Shown: positions 1-7,240 of the stretch, piece by piece
Position numbering within the stretch: position 1 is the first letter of the stretch
Layout of the letters: every line of letters begins with the position of its first letter
The notes under the pieces: generated by a model
Seen by the model: the letters and a program-made list of their open reading frames with translations, nothing else
Databases searched by the model: none
Told to the model about the DNA's origin: nothing
Position numbers and translations under genes: made by a program
Origin: Amycolatopsis camponoti
GTDB taxonomy: Bacteria; Actinomycetota; Actinomycetes; Mycobacteriales; Pseudonocardiaceae
DNA length: 64,000 nucleotides
Reading direction: 5' to 3'
Assembly: GCF_902497555.1 (NCBI RefSeq)
Contig: NZ_CABVGP010000002.1
Span: 2,988,501 to 3,052,500, forward strand

Positions 1-402
1 GACGGCGACGGTGTGCCCGAGGTCGCTGGTGGCGCTCTCGGGTCCGACGTCCCACGTCAGCCAGGCGCCGGGCCCGCCGGCCACCCCGAGCCTGCGGTTG
101 AGCGCGGTGTCCTTCGTCCCCGCGGCGGTCCAGCCCCAGTCGCCGGGCGTGATCGACGTGAAGTGCACGCCCAGGACCATGCCGGGCTCGGCGCCGCGCA
201 CCGCGATCGGCCCGGTCAGGCAGTGCCCGCGCCGCTCCGGGAACATCGTGGGGCCCAGCACCCGCCGGTCCAGGTAGCCGGCGGCGTCGAGCGAGCCGAC
301 CACGACGAAGTCGCCGGGGTCGACCGTGAGCACCGGCGGAGTGGCCCGGTCGAAAACGTCCACTGTGGTCTCGCGCGTCGCGGGAAGCCGGTACTCCGTC
401 AC
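1..402 (-). CDS. Acetamidase/formamidase family protein, N-terminal part (cut by window edge)
   Basis: Only the first 134 codons are inside the window; the rest lies beyond position 1. The reading frame starts at GTG (402-400) with AAAGGAAA just upstream. Translation begins MTEYRLPATRETTVDVFD and continues with VDPGDFVVVGSLDAAGYLD, then HCLTGPIAVRGAEPG and WGWTAAG. The GDxVxxxxLDA, LTGPIxVxGAEPG and WGWTA blocks are hallmarks of the FmdA/AmdA family, which hydrolyse short amides (formamide, acetamide) to ammonia and the acid in the cytoplasm. It is the last visible gene of the leftward operon that begins at 4101 and starts 10 bp after the NIPSNAP gene, so co-transcription is likely. Substrate cannot be told from this fragment. 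Confidence 0.8.
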   Translation of the reverse strand, partial: MTEYRLPATRETTVDVFDRATPPVLTVDPGDFVVVGSLDAAGYLDRRVLGPTMFPERRGHCLTGPIAVRGAEPGMVLGVHFTSITPGDWGWTAAGTKDTALNRRLGVAGGPGAWLTWDVGPESATSDLGHTVAV

Positions 403-412
403 GAGTTTCCTT

Positions 413-727
413 TCAGCCGAGCGCCGATCCGGCGGTCGGTACCAGCCGGATCGTGGTCGCCGGGTCGCTCGTCAGCGCCGCGACGGCGGCGGCCAGGGGA
501 GCGCACCGGGGATCTTGGTGGACGGCGTCCAGGATACGTTCGCGGTCGGCGTCGTCTTCGAAGCGCCTGATCCAGACGACGATGTCCTCGTCGCCGGCCA
601 CGGTGAACGAGCCCACCACCCGCATTCCCCGTTCCTGGTGCAGCGGGATGACGGTCTCGTCCAGGTAGCCGGCCAGTTCGGCGCCGCGGCCCCGCCGGGC
701 GTGCTCGGTGCGGATCTCGTAGAACAT
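413..727 (-). CDS. NIPSNAP family small protein
   Basis: A 104-residue protein beginning MFYEIRTEHARRGRGAEL. The pattern YEIRT...RG...E..GYLDETVIPLHQERGMRVVGSF, followed by EDIVVWIRRFEDDADRERI, is that of the NIPSNAP ferredoxin-like fold, a dimeric alpha/beta barrel. Family members are small and usually lack an assigned reaction; in bacteria they often sit beside oxygenases or hydrolases. It lies 22 bp downstream of the SnoaL-like gene and 10 bp upstream of the amidase, inside the operon starting at 4101. The function within the operon is not known; a helper or small-molecule-binding role is inference. Confidence 0.75.
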   Translation of the reverse strand: MFYEIRTEHARRGRGAELAGYLDETVIPLHQERGMRVVGSFTVAGDEDIVVWIRRFEDDADRERILDAVHQDPRCAPLAAAVAALTSDPATTIRLVPTAGSALG

Positions 728-749
728 CGGGGTACTCCTCGGGTGACGG

Positions 750-1244
750 TCAAGCGTGACGGGCGGCGGCGAGCGCGTAGACGTCCGGAGAGCCTTCCCA
801 CGGCGCGGTGCGCACGACGGCCCAGTGCCCGATGAGCCACTGGCCGTCGAGCTTGCGCAGCTTCAGTTCCCAGTAGCCGCGCATCGTGCAGTGGTCGACG
901 ACGCCGGGATCGGCGGGGACGTGGTGGTAGGCGACCATGTGCGCGCGGCAGGTGATCTCGCCGCCGGAGTCGCCGGAGTCGCCGGACCGCCGCACGACGA
1001 GGTCGGTGGCGGCGTGGTGGGTGCAGTCGAAACCCTCCAGGGTCGCGCGGGCCAGCTCGACCAGGTCCGCGGCGCTCACGGTCGTCGGTGGCCGGCCGTG
1101 GTAGTGGGTCGACAGATCCAGCGTCACCTCTTCGGCGAACAACCGCCGCAGGGCGAGCCAGTCCCGGTCGTCCTGGGCGTGGGCGAGCCCGGCGACGACG
1201 TCGGCGACGGCCGCGCGGTCGCGAAGGTCCTGCAGTGCGCTCAT
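750..1244 (-). CDS. SnoaL-like / NTF2-fold protein
   Basis: A 164-residue protein starting MSALQDLRDRAAVADVVAGLAHAQDDRDW, the usual opening of the SnoaL_4 group (helix, then D.RDW..LR.LFAE). Later blocks, CTHHAATDLVV and ITCRAHMVAYHH, followed by GYWELKLRKLDGQWLIGHW, complete the cone-shaped NTF2 fold. Such proteins include hydroxysteroid isomerase-like enzymes, polyketide cyclases and hydratases. I chose the ATG at 1244 because it forms an ATGA overlap with the stop of the upstream hydrolase, giving tight coupling. An upstream extension of the frame reads as an arginine/proline-rich shadow of the hydrolase gene and is rejected. The reaction is unknown. Confidence 0.8.
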   Translation of the reverse strand: MSALQDLRDRAAVADVVAGLAHAQDDRDWLALRRLFAEEVTLDLSTHYHGRPPTTVSAADLVELARATLEGFDCTHHAATDLVVRRSGDSGDSGGEITCRAHMVAYHHVPADPGVVDHCTMRGYWELKLRKLDGQWLIGHWAVVRTAPWEGSPDVYALAAARHA

Positions 1245-2995
1245 GCTCGTGACTCCTCGGAAGGGCGGTCGATCACCGGGAGGATCAGCCGGCTGGGGTG
1301 AGCCGGCCCGTGGTGGACGTGGTTGACGGCGACCGCCACGACGTCCTCGCCGTCGGCGGCGATCGCGCCGGTGTTGGTGTTGCGGTCGTAGCGGGGAAAG
1401 CTGCTGCTCGAGACCTCGAGCCGGATGCGGTGCCCGGGCCGGAAGACGTTCGCGGTGACGCCGAGGTCGAGGGTGAGCTCGGCGTCCGTGCCCGGCGCCA
1501 GGAGTGCGGGTTCGGTGAGCGAGTCGCGGTAGCGGACGCGCTGGATGCCTTCGCAAAGCAGGATCGCCCGGCCGTCGGGGTGCACGTCGACGAGCTTGCC
1601 GGTGAAGTCAGTGTCCGGTGTGGACGAACGGATGTGCAGCACCAGCGTGATGTGGCCGGTGACCTCGACGGGGCGGTCGAGCACGGGAGTGGTGAAGCAC
1701 AAGACGTCCTCGCGCGCTTCGGCCGCGGACTGGTCGGCCGGCCCGGGGTAGGTGCCCGGCGTGGCGGCGAGCACGGTGCCGCCCAGGCTGGGCACCGGAT
1801 CGCGCGGGTCGTAGCGGATGGTGTCCGTCGCCTCCCCGGCCGGGGCGTCGTGGGTCAGGACGCCGTCGCCGGCGGCGGTGTTGGCCCGGCCGCCGCCGTC
1901 GAGGAAGAAGCCGGTGTAGCGGGTGTCCGGCAGCGGCCAGTCCGGCTCGTCCCGCCAGCGGTCGACGCCCATGACGAAGATCCGGACCCGGGGGGAGTCG
2001 TCGGGAGCTTCGGTGCGGCCGCGGACCCAGCGGTCGAAGAACCGCAGATGTGCTTCGGTGACACCGGCGGCCTTGATGCTGCCGGCGAGCCCGAACGACC
2101 GGTCGGGGTAGGTGCCGAGGTCGGTGCCGTCGGCGTGGGACCAGGGGCCGATGATCAGGCGCTGGCCGTCGCGCGCGGCGGTGCTGCCACCGTGGCGGCG
2201 CATCATCGTGTACGACCGCACGGTTTCGTGGACGAACACGTCGTACCACCCTCCGATGTGGAGCGCGGGAACGGTGATGCGGTCGCAGTGGTCGATCGCG
2301 GCGACCTCCCGCCAGAAGTCATCGCGGTCCGGGTGGTCGAGTACGTGACCGAGCCAGGGCAGGGAGCGGGTCGCCGCCGCGTGGGCGGTGAGCCGCGGCG
2401 ACCGCGGTTCGGTGAGGGTGGACAGCAGCGCCGCGGCGTCGGCGGGATCACCGTTCCCGTCGTCGAGTCCACGACGCAGGTTGCGCAGCGCCGAGAGCGT
2501 GCCCCAGGTCAGGACCGCGTCCTGGGACAGCGCGCCGCCGGGGGAGCGCCACGGTGCCGCGTACGGGTCGGCCGAGGTCATCACCGGCGCGATCGCCCGC
2601 AGGGCCGCGACGCCGTGCGGTGCGGCCTGCCACTGGCTGAACCCCATGTACGACCCGCCCCACATGCCGACCGCGCCGTCGCACCACGGCTGCGCGGCCA
2701 GCCAGGTGAGGGTGTCGAGGCTGTCCGGGCCTTCGTGGGTGTGCGGCACGAACGTCCCGGGGGAGCGGGAGGTGCCCCGGACGTCCTGCGCCACCACGGC
2801 GTAACCCGCTTCGACGAGGGCGAACACGTCGGGGAGCTTCGGATTGCCGTACAGCCCGGCGTCGTCCTTGCCGTAGGGCGTGCGGACCAGCAACGCGGGA
2901 AACGGTCCGGGCCTCTCCGGGAGCCACACGTTGGTGGCGAGCGCGACGCCGTCGCGCATCGGCACCGGCACGTCCACCTCCACCGTGAAGCTCAT
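1241..2995 (-). CDS. CocE/NonD family (S15-type) serine hydrolase
   Basis: A 584-residue cytoplasmic alpha/beta hydrolase. The N-terminus has the family signature PMRDGVALATNVWLPE, then PYGKDD and AQDVRGTSRSPG. The nucleophile elbow is GMWGGSYMGFSQW (Ser about residue 120), the acid is in HIGGWYDVFVHET, and the histidine in IIGPWSHADGTD. The C-terminal jelly-roll part (DTDFTGKLVDVHPDGRA.L.EGIQR.RYRDS) is typical of CocE and X-Pro dipeptidyl-peptidase C-terminal domains. Full family length. It hydrolyses an ester or amide bond; cocaine esterase, X-Pro peptidases and alpha-amino acid ester hydrolases are relatives, so substrate is open. It overlaps both neighbours by 4 bp (ATGA), showing one transcription unit with the FAD monooxygenase upstream. 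Confidence 0.88.
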   Translation of the reverse strand: MSFTVEVDVPVPMRDGVALATNVWLPERPGPFPALLVRTPYGKDDAGLYGNPKLPDVFALVEAGYAVVAQDVRGTSRSPGTFVPHTHEGPDSLDTLTWLAAQPWCDGAVGMWGGSYMGFSQWQAAPHGVAALRAIAPVMTSADPYAAPWRSPGGALSQDAVLTWGTLSALRNLRRGLDDGNGDPADAAALLSTLTEPRSPRLTAHAAATRSLPWLGHVLDHPDRDDFWREVAAIDHCDRITVPALHIGGWYDVFVHETVRSYTMMRRHGGSTAARDGQRLIIGPWSHADGTDLGTYPDRSFGLAGSIKAAGVTEAHLRFFDRWVRGRTEAPDDSPRVRIFVMGVDRWRDEPDWPLPDTRYTGFFLDGGGRANTAAGDGVLTHDAPAGEATDTIRYDPRDPVPSLGGTVLAATPGTYPGPADQSAAEAREDVLCFTTPVLDRPVEVTGHITLVLHIRSSTPDTDFTGKLVDVHPDGRAILLCEGIQRVRYRDSLTEPALLAPGTDAELTLDLGVTANVFRPGHRIRLEVSSSSFPRYDRNTNTGAIAADGEDVVAVAVNHVHHGPAHPSRLILPVIDRPSEESRA

Positions 2996-4101
2996 GCCGT
3001 CACCGGATTCCCGGCGGCCGAGGTGAGCATCCAGTGGCTGAACGCGGCGTAGTGCCGCGCGAACTCCTGCGGCGTGGGGGCGTGCTCCACCGCCGCCGAA
3101 AGCTCGGCGACGTGGGCGTACCGGGGAATCCGGTCCGCTTCGTAGGCGGCCAGCGCCGCGGGCACGTCCCCGGCCGGGGCGAGCAGGCGGCCGAGCAGCG
3201 CGGCGTCCTCGACGCCCAGCGTCGCACCGGCGGTGATGTGCGGCGACATCGCGTGGGCCGCGTCCCCGACGAGCACGACGCGCCCGGAAGCCCAGTGCGG
3301 CAACGGCGGCACGAGCATGATCCGGTTGTGCAGGATCAGGTCCTCGGGCGTGGCGCGGATGAGCTCGGCGAGGACCCCGCCGTGCTCGCCCTCGTCGAGG
3401 TGCCGGGCCCGGGCCAGCGCCTGCTCCTTGAGGGTGCCGGTCGGCTCCTTCGCGCCGAACTGGTTCACCAGCCAGTAGACGCCGCCGTCGTAGGTGCGCA
3501 CGTATCCGCCGCGGCAGCGGTCGCCGCCCAGGACGATCCGGTTCCCGGTCAGGCCGAGACCCGGATCCGGAAGCACCGCACGCCAGGCGTGGTGCCCGAT
3601 GTGCTCTTGCGCCGGCTTCCCCGGCACCAGCTGCGCGCGGACCGCCGAGTGCGCGCCGTCCGCCCCGACGAGCACGTCGGCGGTTTCCTCGCTGCCGTCG
3701 GCCAACCGGACCGTGACGTGGTCCGTGTGCTCGTCGTACGCGGCGAACCCGGTGGCGAGGCGGATGTTGTCGCGGCCGACGGCGTCCGCGAGCAGGTCGG
3801 TGAGCTTCGCCCGGTGCACCAGCAGGAACCGGTGGTCCTCGACCCCGAACTCCGGGGTCTCGAGCAGCCGCCCGGCCGTGTCGTGGAAGTACATCTCACC
3901 GGGCTTGCCGATCGCGCGCACCTGTTCGCCGACGCCGAGGCCGTCGAACACGGCCAGCGCGTTGGCCCACAGCCCCAGGCCCGCCCCGGCCGCGCGGATC
4001 TCCGGCGCCCGCTCGTACACCACCACGTCGATTCCCTTGCGGCGCAAGGCGAGACCGCTCGTCAGTCCCACGATCCCGCCACCTGCCACCACAGCTCGCA
4101 T
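2992..4101 (-). CDS. FAD-dependent aromatic-type monooxygenase
   Basis: A 369-residue group A flavin monooxygenase. It has the Rossmann dinucleotide motif GGGIVGLTSGLALRRKG at the N-terminus, the DG motif VLVGADGAHSAVR near residue 150, and the second FAD motif VVLVGDAAHAMSPHITAGA near residue 275. The arrangement resembles salicylate hydroxylase and related NAD(P)H-dependent hydroxylases that insert one oxygen into an aromatic or enol substrate. First gene of the leftward operon 4101 to 1, and divergent from the LysR regulator at 4203 across about 100 bp. A pathway of hydroxylation, then ester/amide hydrolysis, is plausible from the gene order, but the substrate is not evident. Confidence 0.88.
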   Translation of the reverse strand: MRAVVAGGGIVGLTSGLALRRKGIDVVVYERAPEIRAAGAGLGLWANALAVFDGLGVGEQVRAIGKPGEMYFHDTAGRLLETPEFGVEDHRFLLVHRAKLTDLLADAVGRDNIRLATGFAAYDEHTDHVTVRLADGSEETADVLVGADGAHSAVRAQLVPGKPAQEHIGHHAWRAVLPDPGLGLTGNRIVLGGDRCRGGYVRTYDGGVYWLVNQFGAKEPTGTLKEQALARARHLDEGEHGGVLAELIRATPEDLILHNRIMLVPPLPHWASGRVVLVGDAAHAMSPHITAGATLGVEDAALLGRLLAPAGDVPAALAAYEADRIPRYAHVAELSAAVEHAPTPQEFARHYAAFSHWMLTSAAGNPVTA

Positions 4102-4179
4102 CGCCGTCCTCCTTCGTCGTCTGGACTCGACGCTAGGGACGCCAGCCGGTTAACTCCAGTGCAACATTGGTACAGACTC

Positions 4180-4196
4180 ATTCCACATGTGATAAT
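4180..4196. promoter_or_regulatory. Candidate LysR-type binding site (ATT-N11-AAT)
   Basis: In the 101-bp divergent gap between the FAD monooxygenase and the LysR gene there is ATT-N11-AAT, a T-N11-A type LysR box, with the palindrome CACATGTG (4184-4191) in its centre. It ends 6 bp before the LysR GTG start, a usual autoregulatory position. The low local GC also marks this as a promoter region. No binding data; inferred from motif and position. Confidence 0.45.
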
Positions 4197-4202
4197 CGGC
4201 GG

Positions 4203-5105
4203 GTGGACCACGACCTGAACCTCATCGAGGCGCTGGACGCGCTGCTCACCGAGAGCAGCGTGACGAAGGCGGCGGCGCGCCTGCACACCTCCGCACCGGC
4301 GATGAGCCGCACGCTCGCCCGGCTGCGGCGCGCGTTCGACGATCCGCTGCTCGTCCGGGCCGGGCGCGATCTCGTGCCGACGCCCCGGGCACTGGAGCTG
4401 CGCGGTGAGGTGCACGCGGTCGCCGCCCGCGCCCGCGCGCTGTTCACCCCGTCGACCGCCGCCGACCCGCGCACGGCGGTGCGCACGTTCGACCTGCAGG
4501 TCACCGACATGTTGTCCACGACGTTCATCCCGTCCCTCATCGACGACCTGCGCGGTCAGGCGCCGGGGATCTCCCTGCGGCTGCGGCCGGAAAACCTCGA
4601 GGACACCCCGGCGCTGCGCGAAGGCCTCGTGGACCTGGAAATCGGGACGCTGCGCCCGGGTGACCCGGAGATCCGCTCGGAAACGCTCGTCACCGAGACG
4701 CTGGTCGGCGCGATCCGGCCGGAGCACCCGCTGGCGAAGGTGAAGACCGTCACGCCGAGGAGGTTCGCCGCGGCCGACCACATCGCCGTCTCGCGCCGGG
4801 GCCGGGCGCACGGCCCGATCGACGAGCGCCTCGCCGAGCTGGGCCTGAGCCGCCGGGTGATCGCCGTGCTGCCGAGCTTCGCGGGCGCGCTCTACCTGGC
4901 CCGCGAAACCGACGTCGTCTGTGTGACTCCCCCCAGGCTGGGCCGCTCGATGCTGGACACGCTGGGACTGCGGACGTTCCCGATCCCCGTGGCGTTGCCG
5001 GACGTGGTGATCGGCATGGCCTGGCACCCGCGCAACCACCACGACCGGACGCACGCACTACTGCGCGAGCGCATCCGCCGGATCATGGCCCTCGCCGCGG
5101 CCTGA
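4203..5105 (+). CDS. LysR family transcriptional regulator
   Basis: A 300-residue regulator. The N-terminal winged helix reads LNLIEALDALLTESSVTKAAARLHTSAPAMSRTLARLRRAF, followed by DDPLLVRAGRDLVPTPRALEL, a NodD/PcaQ-like HTH pattern. The rest is a periplasmic-binding-protein-like effector domain. I place the start at the GTG at 4203 (VDHDLNLIEALD) since the upstream in-frame TTG at 4167 would add 12 residues with no ribosome site. It is divergent from the five-gene monooxygenase/hydrolase operon and most likely controls it. The effector is probably a substrate of that pathway (inference). Confidence 0.88.
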   Translation: MDHDLNLIEALDALLTESSVTKAAARLHTSAPAMSRTLARLRRAFDDPLLVRAGRDLVPTPRALELRGEVHAVAARARALFTPSTAADPRTAVRTFDLQVTDMLSTTFIPSLIDDLRGQAPGISLRLRPENLEDTPALREGLVDLEIGTLRPGDPEIRSETLVTETLVGAIRPEHPLAKVKTVTPRRFAAADHIAVSRRGRAHGPIDERLAELGLSRRVIAVLPSFAGALYLARETDVVCVTPPRLGRSMLDTLGLRTFPIPVALPDVVIGMAWHPRNHHDRTHALLRERIRRIMALAAA

Positions 5106-5275
5106 CCTGATGGCGTCCGGGGTGAACGAGTCCTCCCCTCGCGTCCAAAACGTGGAAACAGCGCCGCTGAAACCGGATGATTGTCCCTATTTCGGGCCAT
5201 TTCCGGCAAGAAGGCCGTGACTTGCCGCCCACATGATGGGACGGTGGAGGAATCACCGGAAAAACTCCATAAGGT

Positions 5276-5294
5276 CCGATCGTCACTCGATCGG
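5276..5294. promoter_or_regulatory. Inverted repeat upstream of the oligopeptide ABC operon
   Basis: A perfect 7-bp inverted repeat with 5-nt spacer, CCGATCG-TCACT-CGATCGG, sits 10 bp before the ribosome site of the permease at 5312. The 206-bp gap 5106-5311 holds no gene. The repeat is a candidate operator; there is no run of T after it, so a terminator is less likely. Confidence 0.35.
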
Positions 5295-5311
5295 CTGAAC
5301 CTTGAGGTGCT

Positions 5312-6235
5312 GTGTCCGCCCCCTCCCTCCCGCCACTCGCGGCGCGCTCGCTGCCCGCCGCCGTCTGGCGCGCCGTCCGGTCCGGGCGGTGGACGTCGCT
5401 GTGCGCGCTGCTGGCCGTTCTCATCGTGCTCCTCGCCGCCGGAGCCGACCTCTTCGTGCTCGTGGAGGGGCAGAGCCTCACCCCGGACATCCACACGCTG
5501 GGCCCGGCCGGCCTGCCCGCGGGAACGCTCGGCGGGGTGAGCGGCGCGCACTGGTTCGGCGTCGAGCCGCTGACCGGTGTCGACCTCTTCGCGCTCGTCG
5601 CCCAGGGCGCCCGGACGTCCCTGCTGGTCGGGCTCGGTGCCACCGTGCTGGCCACCGCGCTCGGCGTCGTGATCGGCGTCAGCGCCGGCTACCTCGGCGG
5701 CTGGTGGGACCGGGTGGTCACCTGGACCGCCGACGTCATCCTCGGGTTCCCCTACCTGATCTTCATGATCGCGCTCGGCGCGGTCCTGCCGGTGGACTTC
5801 CCGCGGCAGGTCACGCTGATCGTCGTCCTCGGGCTCTTCGGCTGGCCGCGCGTCGCCCGCATCGTGCGGGCGCAGGCCCTGACGCTGGCCAAGCGCGACT
5901 TCGTCGCCGCCGCCCGGGTCATCGGCGGTGGCCCCTGGCACGTCTTCACCAAGGAGCTGCTGCCGAACCTGTGGGCGCCGATCATCGTCGTGGCCAGCCT
6001 GTCCATCCCGTCCATGATCGGCAGCGAGGCCGCGCTGTCGTTCCTGGGTGTCGGCGTCCTGCCGCCGACACCCAGCTGGGGCCGCACGATCAGCGCGGCC
6101 ATCGACTTCTTCGAGACGGACCCGATGTACCTGGTCTTCCCCGGGGCGTTGCTGTTCCTGGTCACCCTGGCCTTCAACGTCGTCGGCGACGCGATCCGCG
6201 ACGCGCTCGACCCGCGGTCCGGGGGTGCCGCCTGA
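5312..6235 (+). CDS. Oligopeptide/dipeptide ABC transporter permease (DppC/OppC type)
   Basis: A 307-residue inner-membrane permease. One TM helix near residue 30 (SLCALLAVLIVLLAAGADLF) is followed by an extracytoplasmic loop with HWFGVEPLTGVDLFALVAQGARTSLLVG, the DppC signature, and then five more TM helices. The EAA loop reads AARVIGGGPWHVFTKELLPN. GTG start at 5312 with GAGG 4 nt upstream. It is unusual for the C-type permease to come first; the order here is C, B, binding protein, ATPase. The next gene starts within its stop codon (TGATG). Likely imports di/oligopeptides or another small ligand such as nickel chelates; the ligand is not determinable. Confidence 0.88.
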   Translation: MSAPSLPPLAARSLPAAVWRAVRSGRWTSLCALLAVLIVLLAAGADLFVLVEGQSLTPDIHTLGPAGLPAGTLGGVSGAHWFGVEPLTGVDLFALVAQGARTSLLVGLGATVLATALGVVIGVSAGYLGGWWDRVVTWTADVILGFPYLIFMIALGAVLPVDFPRQVTLIVVLGLFGWPRVARIVRAQALTLAKRDFVAAARVIGGGPWHVFTKELLPNLWAPIIVVASLSIPSMIGSEAALSFLGVGVLPPTPSWGRTISAAIDFFETDPMYLVFPGALLFLVTLAFNVVGDAIRDALDPRSGGAA

Positions 6236-7230
6236 TGCGCACCGCCCGCTTCGTCGGCACCCGCTTCGCCGGGATGCTGCTGGTCCTGCTCGTGGTCGCC
6301 TTCGTGACGTTCGTGGTCTTCTACGTCCTGCCCGCCGACCCGGCGCGGATGGCCTGCGGCCGCCCGTGCTCGCCGGAGAGCCTCGCGCTGGCGCGGGAGT
6401 TCATGGGCTACGACGTGCCGTGGTACCAGCAGTTCTTCGACTTCCTCGGCGGGATCTTCGGCGGCCGCACGTTCGGTACCGGCACGGCCGCGATCCACTG
6501 CGCCGCACCGTGTTTCGGCTACGACTTCCAGAACAACGTCGACGTGCTGAGCGAAATCGGCGACCGCGTCGGCGTCAGCTTCTCGGTCGCGCTGGGCGCG
6601 GCCGCGATCTGGATCGTCGCCGGCGTCGGGCTCGGCGTGCTCTCCGCGCTGCGCCGCGGCACGGCCGTCGACCGGATCACCATGGCCGCCGCGATGGCCG
6701 GGGTGTCCATGCCCGCGTACCTGGCCGGGATGATCGGGATCACGATCTTCGCGTTCGCCCTCGACGTCGTCCCGAAGAACGGGTACGTGCCGCTGACCGA
6801 GGATCCCGCGCAGTGGGCCTGGCACCTGGTGCTGCCGTGGTTCGTCCTGGCGTTCCTGCACGCGGCGATCTACGCGCGGCTCACCCGCGGCCAGATGCTG
6901 GAAACCCTCGGCGAGGACTACATCCGCACCGCGCGGGCCAAGGGCCTCACCGAGCGGAAGGTGGTGGGGCGCCACGCCTTGCGCAACGTCCTGCTGCCGG
7001 TGATCACCGTGTTCGGCGTCGATCTCGGCGGCCTGCTGGCCGGCACGGTGATCACCGAGCGGATCTTCGGCATGGCCGGGGTGGGCCGGCTGCTCGTCGA
7101 CGCGATCGCGTCGCTCAACCTGCCGGTGCTGCTGGGCGTGACGCTGTTCTCGGCGCTGCTGGTCACGCTGCTCAACTTCCTGGTCGATCTCTGCTACGGC
7201 GCGCTCGATCCGCGTGCGCGCCTCGTCTGA
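6235..7230 (+). CDS. Oligopeptide/dipeptide ABC transporter permease (DppB/OppB type)
   Basis: A 331-residue permease starting MRTARFVGTRFAGMLLVLLVVAF, with the DppB-type first TM helix ending in VFYVLPADPA. It has a longer than usual first periplasmic loop containing four cysteines (ACGRPCSPES and HCAAPCFGYD), which could form disulfides. The EAA loop is RTARAKGLTERKVVGRHALRNVLLPV, followed by LAGTVITERIFGMAGVGRLLVDAI. The ATG overlaps the DppC-like stop codon, so translation is coupled. Forms the channel with the 5312 permease. Confidence 0.88.
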   Translation: MRTARFVGTRFAGMLLVLLVVAFVTFVVFYVLPADPARMACGRPCSPESLALAREFMGYDVPWYQQFFDFLGGIFGGRTFGTGTAAIHCAAPCFGYDFQNNVDVLSEIGDRVGVSFSVALGAAAIWIVAGVGLGVLSALRRGTAVDRITMAAAMAGVSMPAYLAGMIGITIFAFALDVVPKNGYVPLTEDPAQWAWHLVLPWFVLAFLHAAIYARLTRGQMLETLGEDYIRTARAKGLTERKVVGRHALRNVLLPVITVFGVDLGGLLAGTVITERIFGMAGVGRLLVDAIASLNLPVLLGVTLFSALLVTLLNFLVDLCYGALDPRARLV

Positions 7231-7240
7231 AGGGGAAACG

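Noticed and set aside
1298..3052. 584-codon open frame on the plus strand
   Set aside because: Shadow of the CocE hydrolase gene; composition is Val/Gly/Arg-rich without any family motif, while the minus strand shows a full catalytic triad.
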